A stretch of 64,000 nt of DNA from Sphingomonas kaistensis (GTDB lineage: Bacteria; Pseudomonadota; Alphaproteobacteria; Sphingomonadales; Sphingomonadaceae). The translations under genes and the position numbers were made by a program. The notes beneath the pieces were generated by a model. That model was not told where the DNA came from. It saw only the letters and a list, made by a program, of their open reading frames with translations, and did no database searches. The stretch lies in contig NZ_JAATJC010000001.1 in NCBI RefSeq assembly GCF_011927725.1, positions 1,371,001 to 1,435,000 of the forward strand. Reading direction: 5' to 3'. This document shows positions 53,287 through 64,000 of the stretch, one piece after another. How positions within the stretch are numbered: position 1 is the first letter of the stretch; each line of letters starts with the position of its first letter.

Positions 53287-53954
53287 GCGGTCGCCAGCGC
53301 GCCCATCAGGCTGTCGAACAGCCGCCGCCCGTCCTCATTGCCATGTGCCGGTTCCGCCGCCCGCTCGGGGTGGGGCATCATGCCGAGCACGTTGCCGCGT
53401 TCGTTGACGATCCCGGCAATCTCGTTGGCCGATCCATTCACCGTGCAGGAATAGCGAAAGACGACCTGGCCATTGCCCTCGACCCGGGCAAGCGTCTCGG
53501 CGTCGGCCTGATAGTTGCCGTCATGATGCGCGACCGGGATCCGGATCGCTTCGCCCTCGGCATAGGCGCCCGTGAACGGAGTGCGGTTGTTGGCGACGGT
53601 CAGGTCGGCGTCGCGGCAGACGAAGGTCAGGTTGGCGTTGCGCATCAGCGCGCCGGGCAGCAGCCCCGCTTCGGTCAGCACCTGGAAGCCGTTGCAGATG
53701 CCGAGCACCGGGCGGCCCTTGCCGGCTTCCTCGATTACGGCCTGCATGATCGGCGACCGCGCCGCCATCGCGCCCGAGCGGAGATAGTCCCCATAGGAAA
53801 ATCCGCCGGGAACGCCGATCAGGTCGAGTCCGGCAGGCAGGGCGGTCTCGCGGTGCCAGACCATTTCGGGCCGCTGCCCGGTCGCGCGCTCGAGAGCGAC
53901 GGCGAGGTCGCGGTCGCAATTGGAGCCGGGAAAGACCAGAACCGCGGTCCGCAT
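53283..53954 (-). CDS. purQ: phosphoribosylformylglycinamidine synthase glutaminase subunit PurQ
   Basis: 223 residues. It is a class-I glutamine amidotransferase that feeds ammonia to PurL in purine synthesis. [10 protein letters not shown] opens the fold. [10 protein letters not shown] carries the nucleophile Cys (about residue 87), and [10 protein letters not shown] the His/Glu of the triad. The start at 53954 overlaps the purS stop (TGATG). Confidence 0.95.
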   Translation of the reverse strand: MRTAVLVFPGSNCDRDLAVALERATGQRPEMVWHRETALPAGLDLIGVPGGFSYGDYLRSGAMAARSPIMQAVIEEAGKGRPVLGICNGFQVLTEAGLLPGALMRNANLTFVCRDADLTVANNRTPFTGAYAEGEAIRIPVAHHDGNYQADAETLARVEGNGQVVFRYSCTVNGSANEIAGIVNERGNVLGMMPHPERAAEPAHGNEDGRRLFDSLMGALATA

Positions 53955-54187
53955 CAGCCGAGCCGCTCGATACGGAAATTCTCGATCACCGTGTTGGCGA
54001 GCAGCTTGCGGCACATGTCCTCGATCGCGGCATCGTCGGTGCCATCGTCGAGGTCCAGCTCGATCAGCTTGCCCGCGCGCACGTCGTTGACACCGCCGAA
54101 GCCGAGGCCTTCCAGCGCATGGTGGATCGCCTTGCCCTGCGGATCGAGCACGCCAGGCTTCAACGTCACCAGAACCCGCGCCTTCAT
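53954..54187 (-). CDS. purS: PurS subunit of FGAM synthase
   Basis: 77 residues. It is a ferredoxin-like small subunit that docks PurQ on PurL. It shows [20 protein letters not shown], then [16 protein letters not shown], the usual PurS pattern. It precedes purQ with a one-base overlap of stop and start. Confidence 0.94.
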   Translation of the reverse strand: MKARVLVTLKPGVLDPQGKAIHHALEGLGFGGVNDVRAGKLIELDLDDGTDDAAIEDMCRKLLANTVIENFRIERLG

Positions 54188-54316
54188 GGTCTTCTCCCGC
54201 CTGCCCGAAGGCGTTTTGACAAGCGGCCTATGGACAAGGGATAAGACTCTAGCAAGCATTAGGGATGAGAGTGCGGCGGTCCGCCATCACTGGCAGCCGG
54301 CAACGGGAGCGTGTTC

Positions 54317-54466
54317 ATGTCCTATCTCGCGACTGCCATCTTCCTTGGCCTGTTCCTCGTCGGACCGACCTATTTCGGATGGCAGGATCCCAGCGGAAAG
54401 GTCAGCCTCGCCCTGCTCACCACGTTCCTTCTGGGCGCCGTCGCGGGGTACAAGGCCAAGGGCTGA
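54317..54466 (+). CDS. small two-helix membrane protein
   Basis: 49 residues with two hydrophobic segments (YLATAIFLGLFLVGPTYFG; LALLTTFLLGAVAG) and a Lys tail. The segments are separated by QDPSGKVS. The gene has GGGAG about nine bases before its ATG. Function unknown; it stands alone between purS and the epimerase-like gene. Confidence 0.5.
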   Translation: MSYLATAIFLGLFLVGPTYFGWQDPSGKVSLALLTTFLLGAVAGYKAKG

Positions 54467-54479
54467 CGCCACCGGGGCA

Positions 54480-56464
<1,985 letters not shown>

Positions 56465-56507
56465 TTAGCGCCCAAAACGCCACCGATCCGCCAAGGGAGC
56501 CGTCTCG

Positions 56508-57308
56508 TTAGGCGAGCAGCCGCCAAAGCCCCCAGGCGCTGGTCGCGGTCAGGACGGCGCCGACCAGCACCAGCAGCTTGTCCGCCTCGACCCGCTTGGC
56601 GATGATCGCACCCAGCGGCGCGGCGAGGACTCCGCCGATCAGCAGGCCGATGATCGCGGTGCTGAAGGCTTCCCAGCCGATGGTAAAAAGGAAGGTCGCC
56701 GAGATGGTCAGCGTGACGAAGAATTCGGCGGTGTTGACGGTGCCGATGGTGAACCGCGGCTCGGTCCCCTGGACCATCAGGTTGGAGGTCACCACCGGAC
56801 CCCAGCCACCGCCGCCAGCGGCATCAAGGAAACCGCCGACGAGGCCGAGCGGCTCCACTACGCGGGCGGGGCGGATCACATGGCGGTGAGTCCAGCCCCG
56901 CCACAGCAGGATCAGGCCGAGCGCGGCGAGATAGGCGAGGACCACCGGCCGGGCGACATCGGCGTGGATGTTGCTGAGCACGTAGGCGCCAAGCGCGCCG
57001 CCGATGGCGCCGGGGATCACGATCCGCAGGAACAGGCGCCAGTCGACGTTGCGATGGGCGATGTGGTTCGCCGCGCTGATCCCGGTGGTGAAGATTTCGG
57101 CGGTGTGGACGCCGGCGCTGGCGATCTTGGGCGGAACCCCCATCCCGACCAGTAGGGTCGAACTGATCACGCCATAGGCCATGCCGAGCGCGCCATCGAT
57201 CAGCTGCGCGGCAAAGCCGATCAGGATGAAGGGAAGGAGGACCGACGGATCGGCGGCAAGCTCGGCTAAAATCGGCGTCGACCTTTCCCCTGTTGACGGA
57301 ATCCCCAT
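56508..57308 (-). CDS. TSUP/TauE-SafE family anion exporter
   Basis: 266 residues with about eight membrane helices. It shows the family pattern [17 protein letters not shown] and, in the second half, [20 protein letters not shown]. Such proteins export sulfite, sulfoacetate or related anions. The adjacent serine acetyltransferase (divergent) makes a link to sulfur metabolism plausible. Confidence 0.88.
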   Translation of the reverse strand: MGIPSTGERSTPILAELAADPSVLLPFILIGFAAQLIDGALGMAYGVISSTLLVGMGVPPKIASAGVHTAEIFTTGISAANHIAHRNVDWRLFLRIVIPGAIGGALGAYVLSNIHADVARPVVLAYLAALGLILLWRGWTHRHVIRPARVVEPLGLVGGFLDAAGGGGWGPVVTSNLMVQGTEPRFTIGTVNTAEFFVTLTISATFLFTIGWEAFSTAIIGLLIGGVLAAPLGAIIAKRVEADKLLVLVGAVLTATSAWGLWRLLA

Positions 57309-57415
57309 GCACGGGAGCGGCGGGTGCGCCTAGAGGGCAGGAGCGCGCCTGCCTTTGCAACCGGGCCGGGAGGACATACATTCACGCCGAACAGCCACGT
57401 CCCGGGGATCCCTGC

Positions 57416-58102
57416 TTGCGTTTCGCCCTTCTTGATTACCTCGACAGCGTGAAGGAGCGGGATCCCGCCGCACGCAGCCGGTGGGACGTGATCCTCTACC
57501 CAGGCGCATGGGCGCTGCTTTACCATCGTGTCGCGCACTGGCTGTGGGACGGCCGGCTGTTCTGGCTGGCGCGGCTGGTCAATCACTGGAGCCGGATGGT
57601 GACCGGGATCGACATCCATCCCGGCGCGACCATCGGCCGCAACTTCTTCATCGACCATGGTTTCACCGTGATCGGCGAAACCGCGCTGATCGGCGACAAT
57701 GTCACCATCTACCAGAACGTCACTCTGGGCGGGACCAATCCGTCGACCGGGGTCGGCGGCAAGCGCCATCCGACCCTGGAGGACGGGGTGGTGATCGGAT
57801 CGGGCGCGCAGGTGCTGGGCCCGATCGTGGTCGGCGAAGGCGGCCGGGTCGGGGCCAATGCGGTAGTGACCAAGGACGTGCTGCCGCGGACCACCGTGGT
57901 CGGCATCCCGGCGCGACCGGTGCCGGTCGACCTGGTGCATTACAGCCCCGGCTTCATCCCCTACGGCACGCCGTGCGGCGAGGACGTCGATCCCCTGCGC
58001 GCCCGGTTGAACACGCTGGAGGAGGAACTGGCGGAACTGCGGGCCGAGCTGAAATCGCTGCGGACGCGGGGTGAGGCCTTGCCGGAGAGCAAGGCTTCGT
58101 GA
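57416..58102 (+). CDS. EpsC-type serine O-acetyltransferase
   Basis: About 228 residues from a TTG at 57416 (GGGGATC upstream). Other starts are possible, since codons upstream to 57293 overlap the divergent TSUP gene. It has a left-handed beta-helix of hexapeptide repeats. The active His region [19 protein letters not shown] is followed by [15 protein letters not shown]. It makes O-acetylserine for cysteine synthesis. A coiled-coil end ([18 protein letters not shown]) follows. The stop overlaps the start of the DUF2794 gene. Confidence 0.88.
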   Translation: MRFALLDYLDSVKERDPAARSRWDVILYPGAWALLYHRVAHWLWDGRLFWLARLVNHWSRMVTGIDIHPGATIGRNFFIDHGFTVIGETALIGDNVTIYQNVTLGGTNPSTGVGGKRHPTLEDGVVIGSGAQVLGPIVVGEGGRVGANAVVTKDVLPRTTVVGIPARPVPVDLVHYSPGFIPYGTPCGEDVDPLRARLNTLEEELAELRAELKSLRTRGEALPESKAS

Positions 58103-58443
58103 GCAGCGTTACGCCCTTTCCGGTGCGTCCCGACCGGAAAGCCGTTGCCACCTTCGACCGCCAGGAATTGCTGCGCATCCTCGATCTCTATGGGCGGATG
58201 GTCGCGGCCGGGCATTGGCGCGACTATGCGATGCAGTTCGCGCCCGACCTCGCCAGCTTCGCCGCCTTTCGCCGGACCGCCGAGCGGCCCGAGATCCGAA
58301 TCGAGAAACGCCCCTCGCTTCGGCTGAAGCAAGGGGCGTGGGCATTGGTCGGGGAACATGGCGCCGTGCTCAAGCGGGGCGGGGAGCTCCAAGGCATCCT
58401 CGCCCCGCTCGAGCGGCGACTGCTCAGGCTGGTTGAGGACTGA
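58099..58443 (+). CDS. DUF2794 protein
   Basis: 114 residues from a GTG overlapping the previous stop (GTGA). It shows [19 protein letters not shown], then WRDYAMQF, the conserved DUF2794 core of alphaproteobacteria. Function unknown. It converges with the DUF2157 gene, overlapping it by 20 bp. Confidence 0.88.
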   Translation: MSSVTPFPVRPDRKAVATFDRQELLRILDLYGRMVAAGHWRDYAMQFAPDLASFAAFRRTAERPEIRIEKRPSLRLKQGAWALVGEHGAVLKRGGELQGILAPLERRLLRLVED

Positions 58444-59518
58444 GGCTCGGCAGGTGGCCGCGAAGGCTGCCGGGCAGGCGGCTGACCACTGCGGCGCGGG
58501 CCTGGTGCCAGAAGGCCGACAGCAGCAGCAGGGCCGAGCCGATCACCAGCGCCGTCAGGGCGATGTTGAGGCTGACCGCGCCGAACTGCTCGAACAGTTC
58601 GTTCAAGGCGAACAGCACGTAGGCCAGCGCCGAGACGAGCAGTGCGCGGCGGTCGATCGCCAGCGCGGCGATGCCGAGCACGACATAGATGGCGATCACG
58701 ACCAGGCCCTCGCCGACCGTCGCGTCGCCGTCGTTGAGCCCGAGCAGGGTGAAGACCGGGTGGACGATCATCGGCGCGGCCAGCAGGTGGAGCCAGAAGG
58801 CGACGTCCGAGCGGCGGGTGATGCGCGACGGGTCCGAACTGTCCCAGCGCATCGCGTAGAGGAACACGCAGAGGCCCAGCACCAGCACGACGGCAAGGAT
58901 GATGTTGGGGGTGCTCGGCGTGTCGCCGATCGACGCGGCGATCAGGGCGACGGCAATGCCTGCGACCGAGGCGGCACCGGCGGCGACGGTGATCGGAACG
59001 CGGAACCGCTTCCAGTGGACAAAGGCGGCAAGCGCACCGGTCGAGGCGGCGGCGGCCCCGATCAGGCCCGCGGTCCAGGTCTGCTGGGTCGCTTCCAGGT
59101 CGTTGTTGGCGAACAGCATGATCAGCAGGAAGCCGACGCTCGCCACCGTTCCGCCGACAAAGGCCAGCAGCAGCAGGATCGAGGGCAGCGCCATGCGGCG
59201 GCGGGCGGTGAAGAACAGCGCAAGGCCCCAGGCCGTGCTGGCGATCAGCGCGGGGGCGAGGAACGAGGGGCCTTCGCCATCGATCACCAGGCCGAGGTTC
59301 TGGCCGATGCTCTGACCGATCCAGCCCACCGCGAATAGCAGGATGGCGGCCGCAATCGAGACGAAGATGTCGTTGAAGCCGGTGATCAGCCGGAAATGCT
59401 CCTCGTCGACGGCCGGCGACTTGCGCTGCTGGTCGACGAACGCACGGAGCGACGTCGCCGCTTCGGGCGTGATCGCGCCGGACGCGACCGCGTCGTCGAG
59501 ATCATTCTGGCTATACAT
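58424..59518 (-). CDS. DUF2157 multi-pass membrane protein
   Basis: 364 residues. The short cytoplasmic start (SQNDLDDAVASGAITPEAAT) is the DUF2157 helical domain. About ten membrane helices follow. Function unknown. The ribosome site GGGAGG lies seven bases before the ATG and is inside a perfect 12-bp stem (59523-59559), so translation may be controlled by the mRNA fold. Confidence 0.87.
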   Translation of the reverse strand: MYSQNDLDDAVASGAITPEAATSLRAFVDQQRKSPAVDEEHFRLITGFNDIFVSIAAAILLFAVGWIGQSIGQNLGLVIDGEGPSFLAPALIASTAWGLALFFTARRRMALPSILLLLAFVGGTVASVGFLLIMLFANNDLEATQQTWTAGLIGAAAASTGALAAFVHWKRFRVPITVAAGAASVAGIAVALIAASIGDTPSTPNIILAVVLVLGLCVFLYAMRWDSSDPSRITRRSDVAFWLHLLAAPMIVHPVFTLLGLNDGDATVGEGLVVIAIYVVLGIAALAIDRRALLVSALAYVLFALNELFEQFGAVSLNIALTALVIGSALLLLSAFWHQARAAVVSRLPGSLRGHLPSLSPQPA

Positions 59519-59522
59519 AGAA

Positions 59523-59559
59523 ACACCTCCCTGTTGCCAAGAAGGCTACAGGGAGGTGT
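59523..59559 (-). promoter_or_regulatory. hairpin burying the DUF2157 ribosome-binding site
   Basis: Arms ACACCTCCCTGT (59523-59534) and ACAGGGAGGTGT (59548-59559) pair perfectly over a 13-base loop. In the minus-strand mRNA the 3' arm contains the whole Shine-Dalgarno sequence GGGAGG. Confidence 0.7.
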
Positions 59560-59611
59560 CCTATTGTGTCAATACACTAAGCTTGTGCCTGCCGTGGCAG
59601 GCGACCGGAGC

Positions 59612-59923
59612 TTAGCGGCAGACGTAGCGCTTGCGGCTGCGCTCGACCTCGCGGCCGATCAGCGCACCGGCGGCGGCACCGATGATGGTGCCGGTTGCGC
59701 GGCTGCCCTGGGTGTCGATCGCACGACCGATCAAAGCGCCGCCGGCGGCGCCGACCAGCAGGCCGGTGGTGCCGTTGTTGCGGCGGCAGCGGACACGGCC
59801 CTGGCCATCGTACCAGGTCTTGCCGTTGTAATAGCGCTGGGCCTCGGCCGGGGCCGCGACGGTCAGCGTCGCGGCGGGGACGGTCAGGCCTGCGGCAGCG
59901 ACCGCCATCATCATGTTCCGCAT
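59612..59923 (-). CDS. secreted glycine-zipper 2TM protein
   Basis: 103 residues from the ATG at 59923, which follows AGGAG by seven bases. It has a Sec signal (AAPAEA) and a basic Cys segment (RVRCRRNNGT). Two Gly-zipper hairpins follow (GLLVGAAGGALIGRAIDTQG, then GTIIGAAAGALIG). Related to Rick_17kDa/YMGG-like proteins of the envelope. An in-frame ATG at 59929 is too close to the ribosome site. Confidence 0.85.
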   Translation of the reverse strand: MRNMMMAVAAAGLTVPAATLTVAAPAEAQRYYNGKTWYDGQGRVRCRRNNGTTGLLVGAAGGALIGRAIDTQGSRATGTIIGAAAGALIGREVERSRKRYVCR

Positions 59924-60071
59924 CGTCATTCTCCTGTTTATCGTTGCGGTTTCGCTAGAACTGTTCTGGACCATCCAACCTGAACGAGGCGGCAATGGTC
60001 GACCGGGTTAAGCGAGAGATAAGCAGTTAACGGCGAAACGAGTTTTTGGGTCCGACGAGGCGAGGCTATCG

Positions 60072-60662
60072 ATGTGCAATCTTTATTCCATGACCGCCAG
60101 CGTCGACGAGATGAAGAAGCTGTTCGGGCCGTTCGAGGGCGAGCGCGACAACCTTCCGCCGTTCAGCGAGATCTACCCGGGCAAGCCGGCGCCCGTGCTT
60201 CGCCGGGCGGAGGGCGGGGCGCTCAAGCTCGACATCATGGAATGGGGCTTTCCCGGGCCCGCAGCGGCCAGGGGGCGGCCGGTGACCAACATCCGCAACC
60301 TTGCCAGCCCGTTCTGGCGCAGCGCGCTCAACCGGCCCGACCGGCGCTGCGTGGTGCCGGTCACCCGCTTCTGCGAATGGGAGGGGGAAAAGGGGTCCAA
60401 GCGCAAGGTCTGGTTCGGGCTGCACGAGGAGCATGACCCGCTGTTTGCCTTTGCCGGCCTGTGGCGGCCGGGCGAGGGCGGAGTGCCCTACATGGCGTTC
60501 CTGACCTGCGAGCCCAATGCGGTGGTGGGGGCGGTCCACCCCAAGGCGATGCCGGTGATGCTGCGCACGAGCGACGTCCCGACCTGGCTCGATTCGGAAG
60601 CGGCGACCGCCTGCGCGCTTGCGGTGCCCTACACGGATGCCGATATGCGACGTCTGCCGTAA
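60072..60662 (+). CDS. SOS-response-associated peptidase/abasic-site protein (YedK/HMCES)
   Basis: 196 residues. MCNLYS places the catalytic Cys at position 2, which crosslinks to abasic DNA. RNLASPFWRSALNRPDRRC and RFCEWEG (the conserved Glu) follow. VHPKAMPVML gives the active-site His. All key residues of the family are present. The length is slightly short (family about 220). Confidence 0.92.
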   Translation: MCNLYSMTASVDEMKKLFGPFEGERDNLPPFSEIYPGKPAPVLRRAEGGALKLDIMEWGFPGPAAARGRPVTNIRNLASPFWRSALNRPDRRCVVPVTRFCEWEGEKGSKRKVWFGLHEEHDPLFAFAGLWRPGEGGVPYMAFLTCEPNAVVGAVHPKAMPVMLRTSDVPTWLDSEAATACALAVPYTDADMRRLP

Positions 60663-60679
60663 CGGAACAGGGACAAGCC

Positions 60680-61060
60680 ATGGCCAAGGACAAGAAGACG
60701 ACCAAGGTCCGCAAGGGCGACGAGCCCGCGGCGAACAAGCCGAAGAAGGCCAAGGCGGAAAAGATCAAGAAGCCCGGCAAGGGCAAGAAGGGCGATGGCG
60801 CCGAGGGCTCGCGCGCCCATCCGCTGGAAGCGCTGTCGAAGCTGGCCGATCACCCCTTGGTGTCGGAACTGCTGGCGGCCGGTGCGCTGGCCGCGGTTGC
60901 AGCGATCGCGGAAGCGGGTGCCCGCAATCCCGCGACGGTGAAGTCGGCGGACAGCGCGAAAAAGGCCGGCAAGGCTGCCGCCGCCGCGATCGGCGCGCGC
61001 CTGCTGAAGGAATTCAACGCCGGCAAGAAGACCGTCGAGGGCGCTGCCGACAAGAAGTGA
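60680..61060 (+). CDS. Lys/Ala-rich hypothetical protein
   Basis: 126 residues. The first 45 are almost all Lys, Ala, Asp and Gly (KKTTKVRKGDEPAANKPKKA), like histone H1-type tails. A helical Ala-rich part follows (LVSELLAAGALAAVAAIAEA). It may bind nucleic acid or a membrane, but no family is recognised. The ATG lies 17 bases after the peptidase stop. Confidence 0.65.
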   Translation: MAKDKKTTKVRKGDEPAANKPKKAKAEKIKKPGKGKKGDGAEGSRAHPLEALSKLADHPLVSELLAAGALAAVAAIAEAGARNPATVKSADSAKKAGKAAAAAIGARLLKEFNAGKKTVEGAADKK

Positions 61061-61072
61061 GGCTGGGCCGGC

Positions 61073-61606
61073 TCAGCCCTGCAACAGGGTGATCCGGGCT
61101 GGGCCGGTGTCGCGCTCGGCATCGAGGCGGAGCCTGCCGGGAGCGACCTTTTCGCCCCTCGCGGTTTCGATCGCCAGCCAGCCGCCCGGGGCCAGCCATC
61201 CGGCCTGCTCGACCGCGTCGCGCACCGCATCGCCCGAACCGGCCGCATAGGGCGGGTCGGCAAACACGAGGTCGAAGGGGGTTGTGACCGGGGGCAGCCT
61301 GAGTGCCGAGCCGGCGAGGAGCTTGACCTCGACCCCGAGCGCGGCGGCATTGGCAAGGATGGTCTTGCGCGCCGCCGCATCGGTTTCGACCAACGTCGCC
61401 CCGCCAGCGCCGCGTGACAGGGCCTCGAACGCCAGTGCGCCGCTGCCGGCGAACAGATCGGCGACCGCCAGTTCCTCGAGGCTGCCGATCCGGCTCGCCA
61501 GCATCGAGAACAAAGTCTCGCGGGTCCGGTCGGCGGTGGGACGGGTGGAGGGCGTCGGCGGAGCGGCGATGACCCTGCTCCGCCACTTGCCGGCGATGAT
61601 CCTCAT
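61073..61606 (-). CDS. rsmD: 16S rRNA (guanine966-N2)-methyltransferase RsmD
   Basis: 177 residues. MRIIAGKWRSR is the family opening, VADLFAGSGALAFEAL the SAM-binding motif I and VFADPPYA the catalytic DPPY. The length is typical. It methylates G966 in 16S rRNA. Confidence 0.93.
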   Translation of the reverse strand: MRIIAGKWRSRVIAAPPTPSTRPTADRTRETLFSMLASRIGSLEELAVADLFAGSGALAFEALSRGAGGATLVETDAAARKTILANAAALGVEVKLLAGSALRLPPVTTPFDLVFADPPYAAGSGDAVRDAVEQAGWLAPGGWLAIETARGEKVAPGRLRLDAERDTGPARITLLQG

Positions 61607-61712
61607 GGCCGGGTCCTAGCGCGCGAAGGGCCGTTCGTCCCGGGCGAAGTCGAAGAACGTGCCCCGACTTCGCCCGAGACCAGAGCCTTGCTCACCCCGG
61701 CCCGTGTCCAGC

Positions 61713-62624
61713 TCAGTACTTGACCCGCGCGGTCTTGATGCCGGTCTTGGCGAGATAGTCCTGAACGCTGTCCTTGCCCGCCAGATGGCCCGCGCCGACC
61801 GCGACGAACACGGTGCCGGGCGTCTTCATCTGGTTTTCGATCCACTTGGCCCAGGTCGCGTTGCGGCGGGCGAGCAGCATCTCGTGTAGCGCCGGGCTCT
61901 GGCTCTGCATCTCATTGATGAGGGCGGCGAAGCCCTCGGCGTCGCCGTCGTTCCACAACTTGGTCATGCGGGCGAACAGCGCCGGCGTGTCTTTCATCGT
62001 CGCCGCGCCATGCTCCAGCAGCTTGATCTGGTCGGCCTCGGGAAGGCTGTCGAACATGCTCATCTGGAACTCGAGCGTCTCGAGCTGGTCGACCGGCTTG
62101 CCCGCTGCCTTGGCGGCCTTGGTGATGATCGCCTCGGCGCCCTGCTCACCGGTCTTGCCCAGCTTCTGCGCCTGCAGCACCGACAGCATCATTGAGGCGA
62201 AGAAGGGCTTGAACTGGTCGAACGCGGTGGGAGGCGCGCCGAGCTCGGCAAGCGCTGCGGCGAAGTCCTTCTTGCCCTTGTCGCTGAGCTTGGAGGTCAG
62301 CGGCTTGCCGTCGGTGGCGATCGCATACTTCTGCATCAGGGGCCCGACCGCGGCGGGATCGGGCTGGATGATTTCCAGATACACCTTGCCCGAGCGGTCG
62401 AACGCCGAGCGGACCTCGTCGTTGAACCAGTCGGTCTTGCCGTCGAGCGCGTGGAAGGTGCCGAACAGGTAGACGGTGGTGTCGGCGTCCTTGACCATCC
62501 ACAGGGCGGGATCGGTATCGGGCAGTGTGGCGGCCGGGGCCGGGGCGGCGGCGGTCTGGGCCAGCGACGGCGCGGAAAGGCCGAGCGCGGTGCCGAAAAG
62601 GATCGAACGGAACAGCTTCAACAT
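61713..62624 (-). CDS. TraB/GumN-family secreted protein
   Basis: 303 residues from the ATG at 62624, with a Sec signal ending PSLAQ. It shows the TraB/GumN patterns YLFGTFHALDG and VFVAVGAGHLAGKDSV, whose GTxH and GxxH motifs are conserved. The family (DUF2... Tiki-like fold) has putative metalloprotease members. Sense and partners unknown. Confidence 0.88.
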   Translation of the reverse strand: MLKLFRSILFGTALGLSAPSLAQTAAAPAPAATLPDTDPALWMVKDADTTVYLFGTFHALDGKTDWFNDEVRSAFDRSGKVYLEIIQPDPAAVGPLMQKYAIATDGKPLTSKLSDKGKKDFAAALAELGAPPTAFDQFKPFFASMMLSVLQAQKLGKTGEQGAEAIITKAAKAAGKPVDQLETLEFQMSMFDSLPEADQIKLLEHGAATMKDTPALFARMTKLWNDGDAEGFAALINEMQSQSPALHEMLLARRNATWAKWIENQMKTPGTVFVAVGAGHLAGKDSVQDYLAKTGIKTARVKY

Positions 62625-62664
62625 GGTGGTTTCTCCCTTGAACTGATTGATGGCGTGAAAAAAG

Positions 62665-63330
62665 TCAGCGGTATTTGAGCCAGGCCCAGACCGCGAAGTT
62701 GATGCAGAAGGCGGCAAGCAGGATCAGCATGACGCTGCCGATCCCGATCGCACCGATCAGGCCGCCGCGGGCGAGTAGCCAGGCGGCGGGCAGTGCGAGC
62801 GCCAGGAAGTAGAAGGCGAGGCTGTTGGCCCACAGGTAAGCCTGCTGTTCGTGGTCGTCGATCGAGCGATGATAGAGGACTAGGGTGCCGGCCAGCGTCA
62901 CCACCAGCCCCACCGCCGCGACGGCCGCGAGGCGTGGATCGAGCGGGCCATTGCTGAACAGCGACGTACCCGGCTGCCCGTCGCCAGCGAATCCGATCAG
63001 CACGCCAATCGGCATTCCCGCCGCGAACAGGACCCACATCATCTTGCTGTAGCGCTTCTCATAGGCACTTCGCCCGGAGCGCCGCCAATGCGCGCTTAGC
63101 TTCCAGCAGGACCAGCCGAGTGCGGTGGCAGCGATCACCGCGCCGGCCAGCAGGGCGGCGCCGCGCGGCTTGAGCAGACTCTGTTCGAACGAGGCGACCA
63201 CGATCCCGGCGATCAGGCCGACGCTGAACACCAGCGCGATCGCCGCCAGCACCAGCAGGACGAGCCGGACCGGCAGCGACAGGCGCGAGGGCGTGTCGGC
63301 GGTGACGGTGGCGGCGGCAAGCTCGGTCAT
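62665..63330 (-). CDS. hypothetical multi-pass membrane protein
   Basis: 221 residues with about six hydrophobic helices and a basic loop (HWRRSGRSAYEKRYSK). No family recognised. It overlaps the start of the HTH gene's end by four bases (ATGA) and forms an operon with it and with the membrane gene further upstream. Confidence 0.7.
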   Translation of the reverse strand: MTELAAATVTADTPSRLSLPVRLVLLVLAAIALVFSVGLIAGIVVASFEQSLLKPRGAALLAGAVIAATALGWSCWKLSAHWRRSGRSAYEKRYSKMMWVLFAAGMPIGVLIGFAGDGQPGTSLFSNGPLDPRLAAVAAVGLVVTLAGTLVLYHRSIDDHEQQAYLWANSLAFYFLALALPAAWLLARGGLIGAIGIGSVMLILLAAFCINFAVWAWLKYR

Positions 63331-63527
63331 TGGTGGTCCTCATCGGAAAAGATCTGCTCGATCGGCTGCTCGAACAGCCGCGCGAGTTTGAAGGCGAGGG
63401 GAAGCGAGGGGTCGTACTTGCCGGTCTCGATCGCGTTCACCGCTTGGCGCGAGACGTCGAGATGCGAGGCGAGCTCGGCCTGGCTCCAGCCGCGTTCGGC
63501 ACGCAGGACACGGAGGCGATTGTTCAT
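63327..63527 (-). CDS. Xre-family HTH regulator (short, YozG type)
   Basis: 66 residues that are almost only an HTH: LRAERGWSQAELASHLDVSR, then QAVNAIETGKYDPSLPLAF. Small regulators of this type are usually encoded with two membrane proteins, as here. It overlaps both neighbours by four bases. Confidence 0.88.
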   Translation of the reverse strand: MNNRLRVLRAERGWSQAELASHLDVSRQAVNAIETGKYDPSLPLAFKLARLFEQPIEQIFSDEDHQ

Positions 63528-64000
63528 CCTTCCTCCTCGTCCCGTTCGTCCACGCCGATCGCAGGCGACCAGACCAGGAAGGTGGCCGGGAGGATCAGGA
63601 TCGCGAGCATGATCCCGATGCAGAGCTGCTGCCAGGCCTCGGCACTGGCCGGCATCGGGAGCCTGAGATCGGTCGCCAGATAAGCGTAGACCGTCGCGGC
63701 GCAGACCAAGGCAGACAGGGCGGTGTACGCCTTGGACATGGCCGACAGCCGCAGCCCGGCCTGGAATTCGTCAAGCTTTTCACGCCTTCCGCCGACCACG
63801 ATCCTGGCCAGGGTCGAGCTCGCCACCGTTATCATCGCGGCCAGCGCGGCGACCCTCAGGAGGCCTCCGACAAAATCGGTGATGCCGCCGGTCGGGCCAG
63901 GCGCCAGCTTCAGGATGGCGCCGACGGGATAGGCGACAAGCGCGAAAATGGTCAGCATCCGCAGCGTCGGCGTCGACAGGTCGAGCGTGGTGTCTCTGGG
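63524..64000 (-). CDS. hypothetical membrane protein (may continue beyond the window)
   Basis: 144 residues are visible from the ATG at 63958, but the frame stays open to the window edge, so the true start may lie outside. There are four hydrophobic helices (e.g. ALSALVCAATVYAYLA) and an acidic end (DERDEEEG). No family recognised. It is coupled to the HTH gene by ATGA. Confidence 0.6.
   Translation of the reverse strand, partial: PRDTTLDLSTPTLRMLTIFALVAYPVGAILKLAPGPTGGITDFVGGLLRVAALAAMITVASSTLARIVVGGRREKLDEFQAGLRLSAMSKAYTALSALVCAATVYAYLATDLRLPMPASAEAWQQLCIGIMLAILILPATFLVWSPAIGVDERDEEEG

Overview
The window looks like the chromosome of a high-GC alphaproteobacterium of the sphingomonad type. 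The flanks carry a very GC-rich TonB-dependent receptor, TamA/TamB, PurS/PurQ, ObgE, RsmD, an EpsC-type serine acetyltransferase and DUF2794/DUF2157 proteins. The middle contains sphingomonad-style copper genes and the short 'GTCCGC...GCGGAC' palindromic repeats often seen in such genomes. This assignment is inference from gene content and style, not from a database match.

Layout. 1-7239 is core genome: the end of a TonB receptor, tamA, tamB and a small lipoprotein. 7246-52899 is one intact 45,654-bp Tn7-like transposon. It has perfect 12-bp terminal inverted repeats (TGTGAGGCTGCA ... TGCAGCCTCACA, i.e. 5'-TGT/ACA-3') and a perfect 5-bp target duplication (AGCAA at 7241-7245 and 52900-52904). 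It sits 1 bp after the stop codon of the lipoprotein gene and 1 bp beyond the CCA end of a tRNA-Arg(TCT) gene (52906-52982, minus strand). 52906-64000 is core genome again.

Inside the transposon, the mobility module occupies the left end (about 7.5-16.4 kb). It has tnsA, tnsB, tnsC and a long tniQ/tnsD-like gene in one minus-strand operon, preceded by a 72-residue small gene. Next to it are two convergent, TnsB-related genes: one (395 aa) keeps possible catalytic residues, the other (336 aa) appears to have lost them. They are the most unusual part of the window.

The cargo is mainly metal resistance. A CadR/MerR-controlled zinc-cadmium-cobalt block (17-25.2 kb) holds a CDF exporter, a CzcI-like protein, CzcCBA, a DUF305 lipoprotein and CzcD. 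A long CueR-controlled copper operon (36.4-45.4 kb) holds metal-binding secreted proteins, CopA oxidase, CopB with repeated Cys/His motifs, DUF2231, DUF305, DUF411 and two PepSY proteins. It is preceded by cueR and a Cu(I) P-type ATPase. A mercury-type block (50.1-52.6 kb) holds MerR, MerT, a GDCCVxC protein and a glutathione-reductase-like flavoenzyme. All four metal promoters show the 19-bp -35/-10 spacing expected of MerR-family control.

The rest of the cargo is mixed: DUF2384 (MbcA/ParS-type) proteins, a HAD hydrolase and a GHKL-ATPase/PD-(D/E)XK nuclease fusion (both with single-base frameshifts), a YeiH-type exporter, a beta-propeller protein, a short tyrosine recombinase, and intergenic palindromic repeats. 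Acting together, the element should move by TnsA/TnsB cut-and-paste under TnsC/TniQ target control and give its host efflux, oxidation and sequestration of Zn/Cd/Co, Cu and probably Hg.
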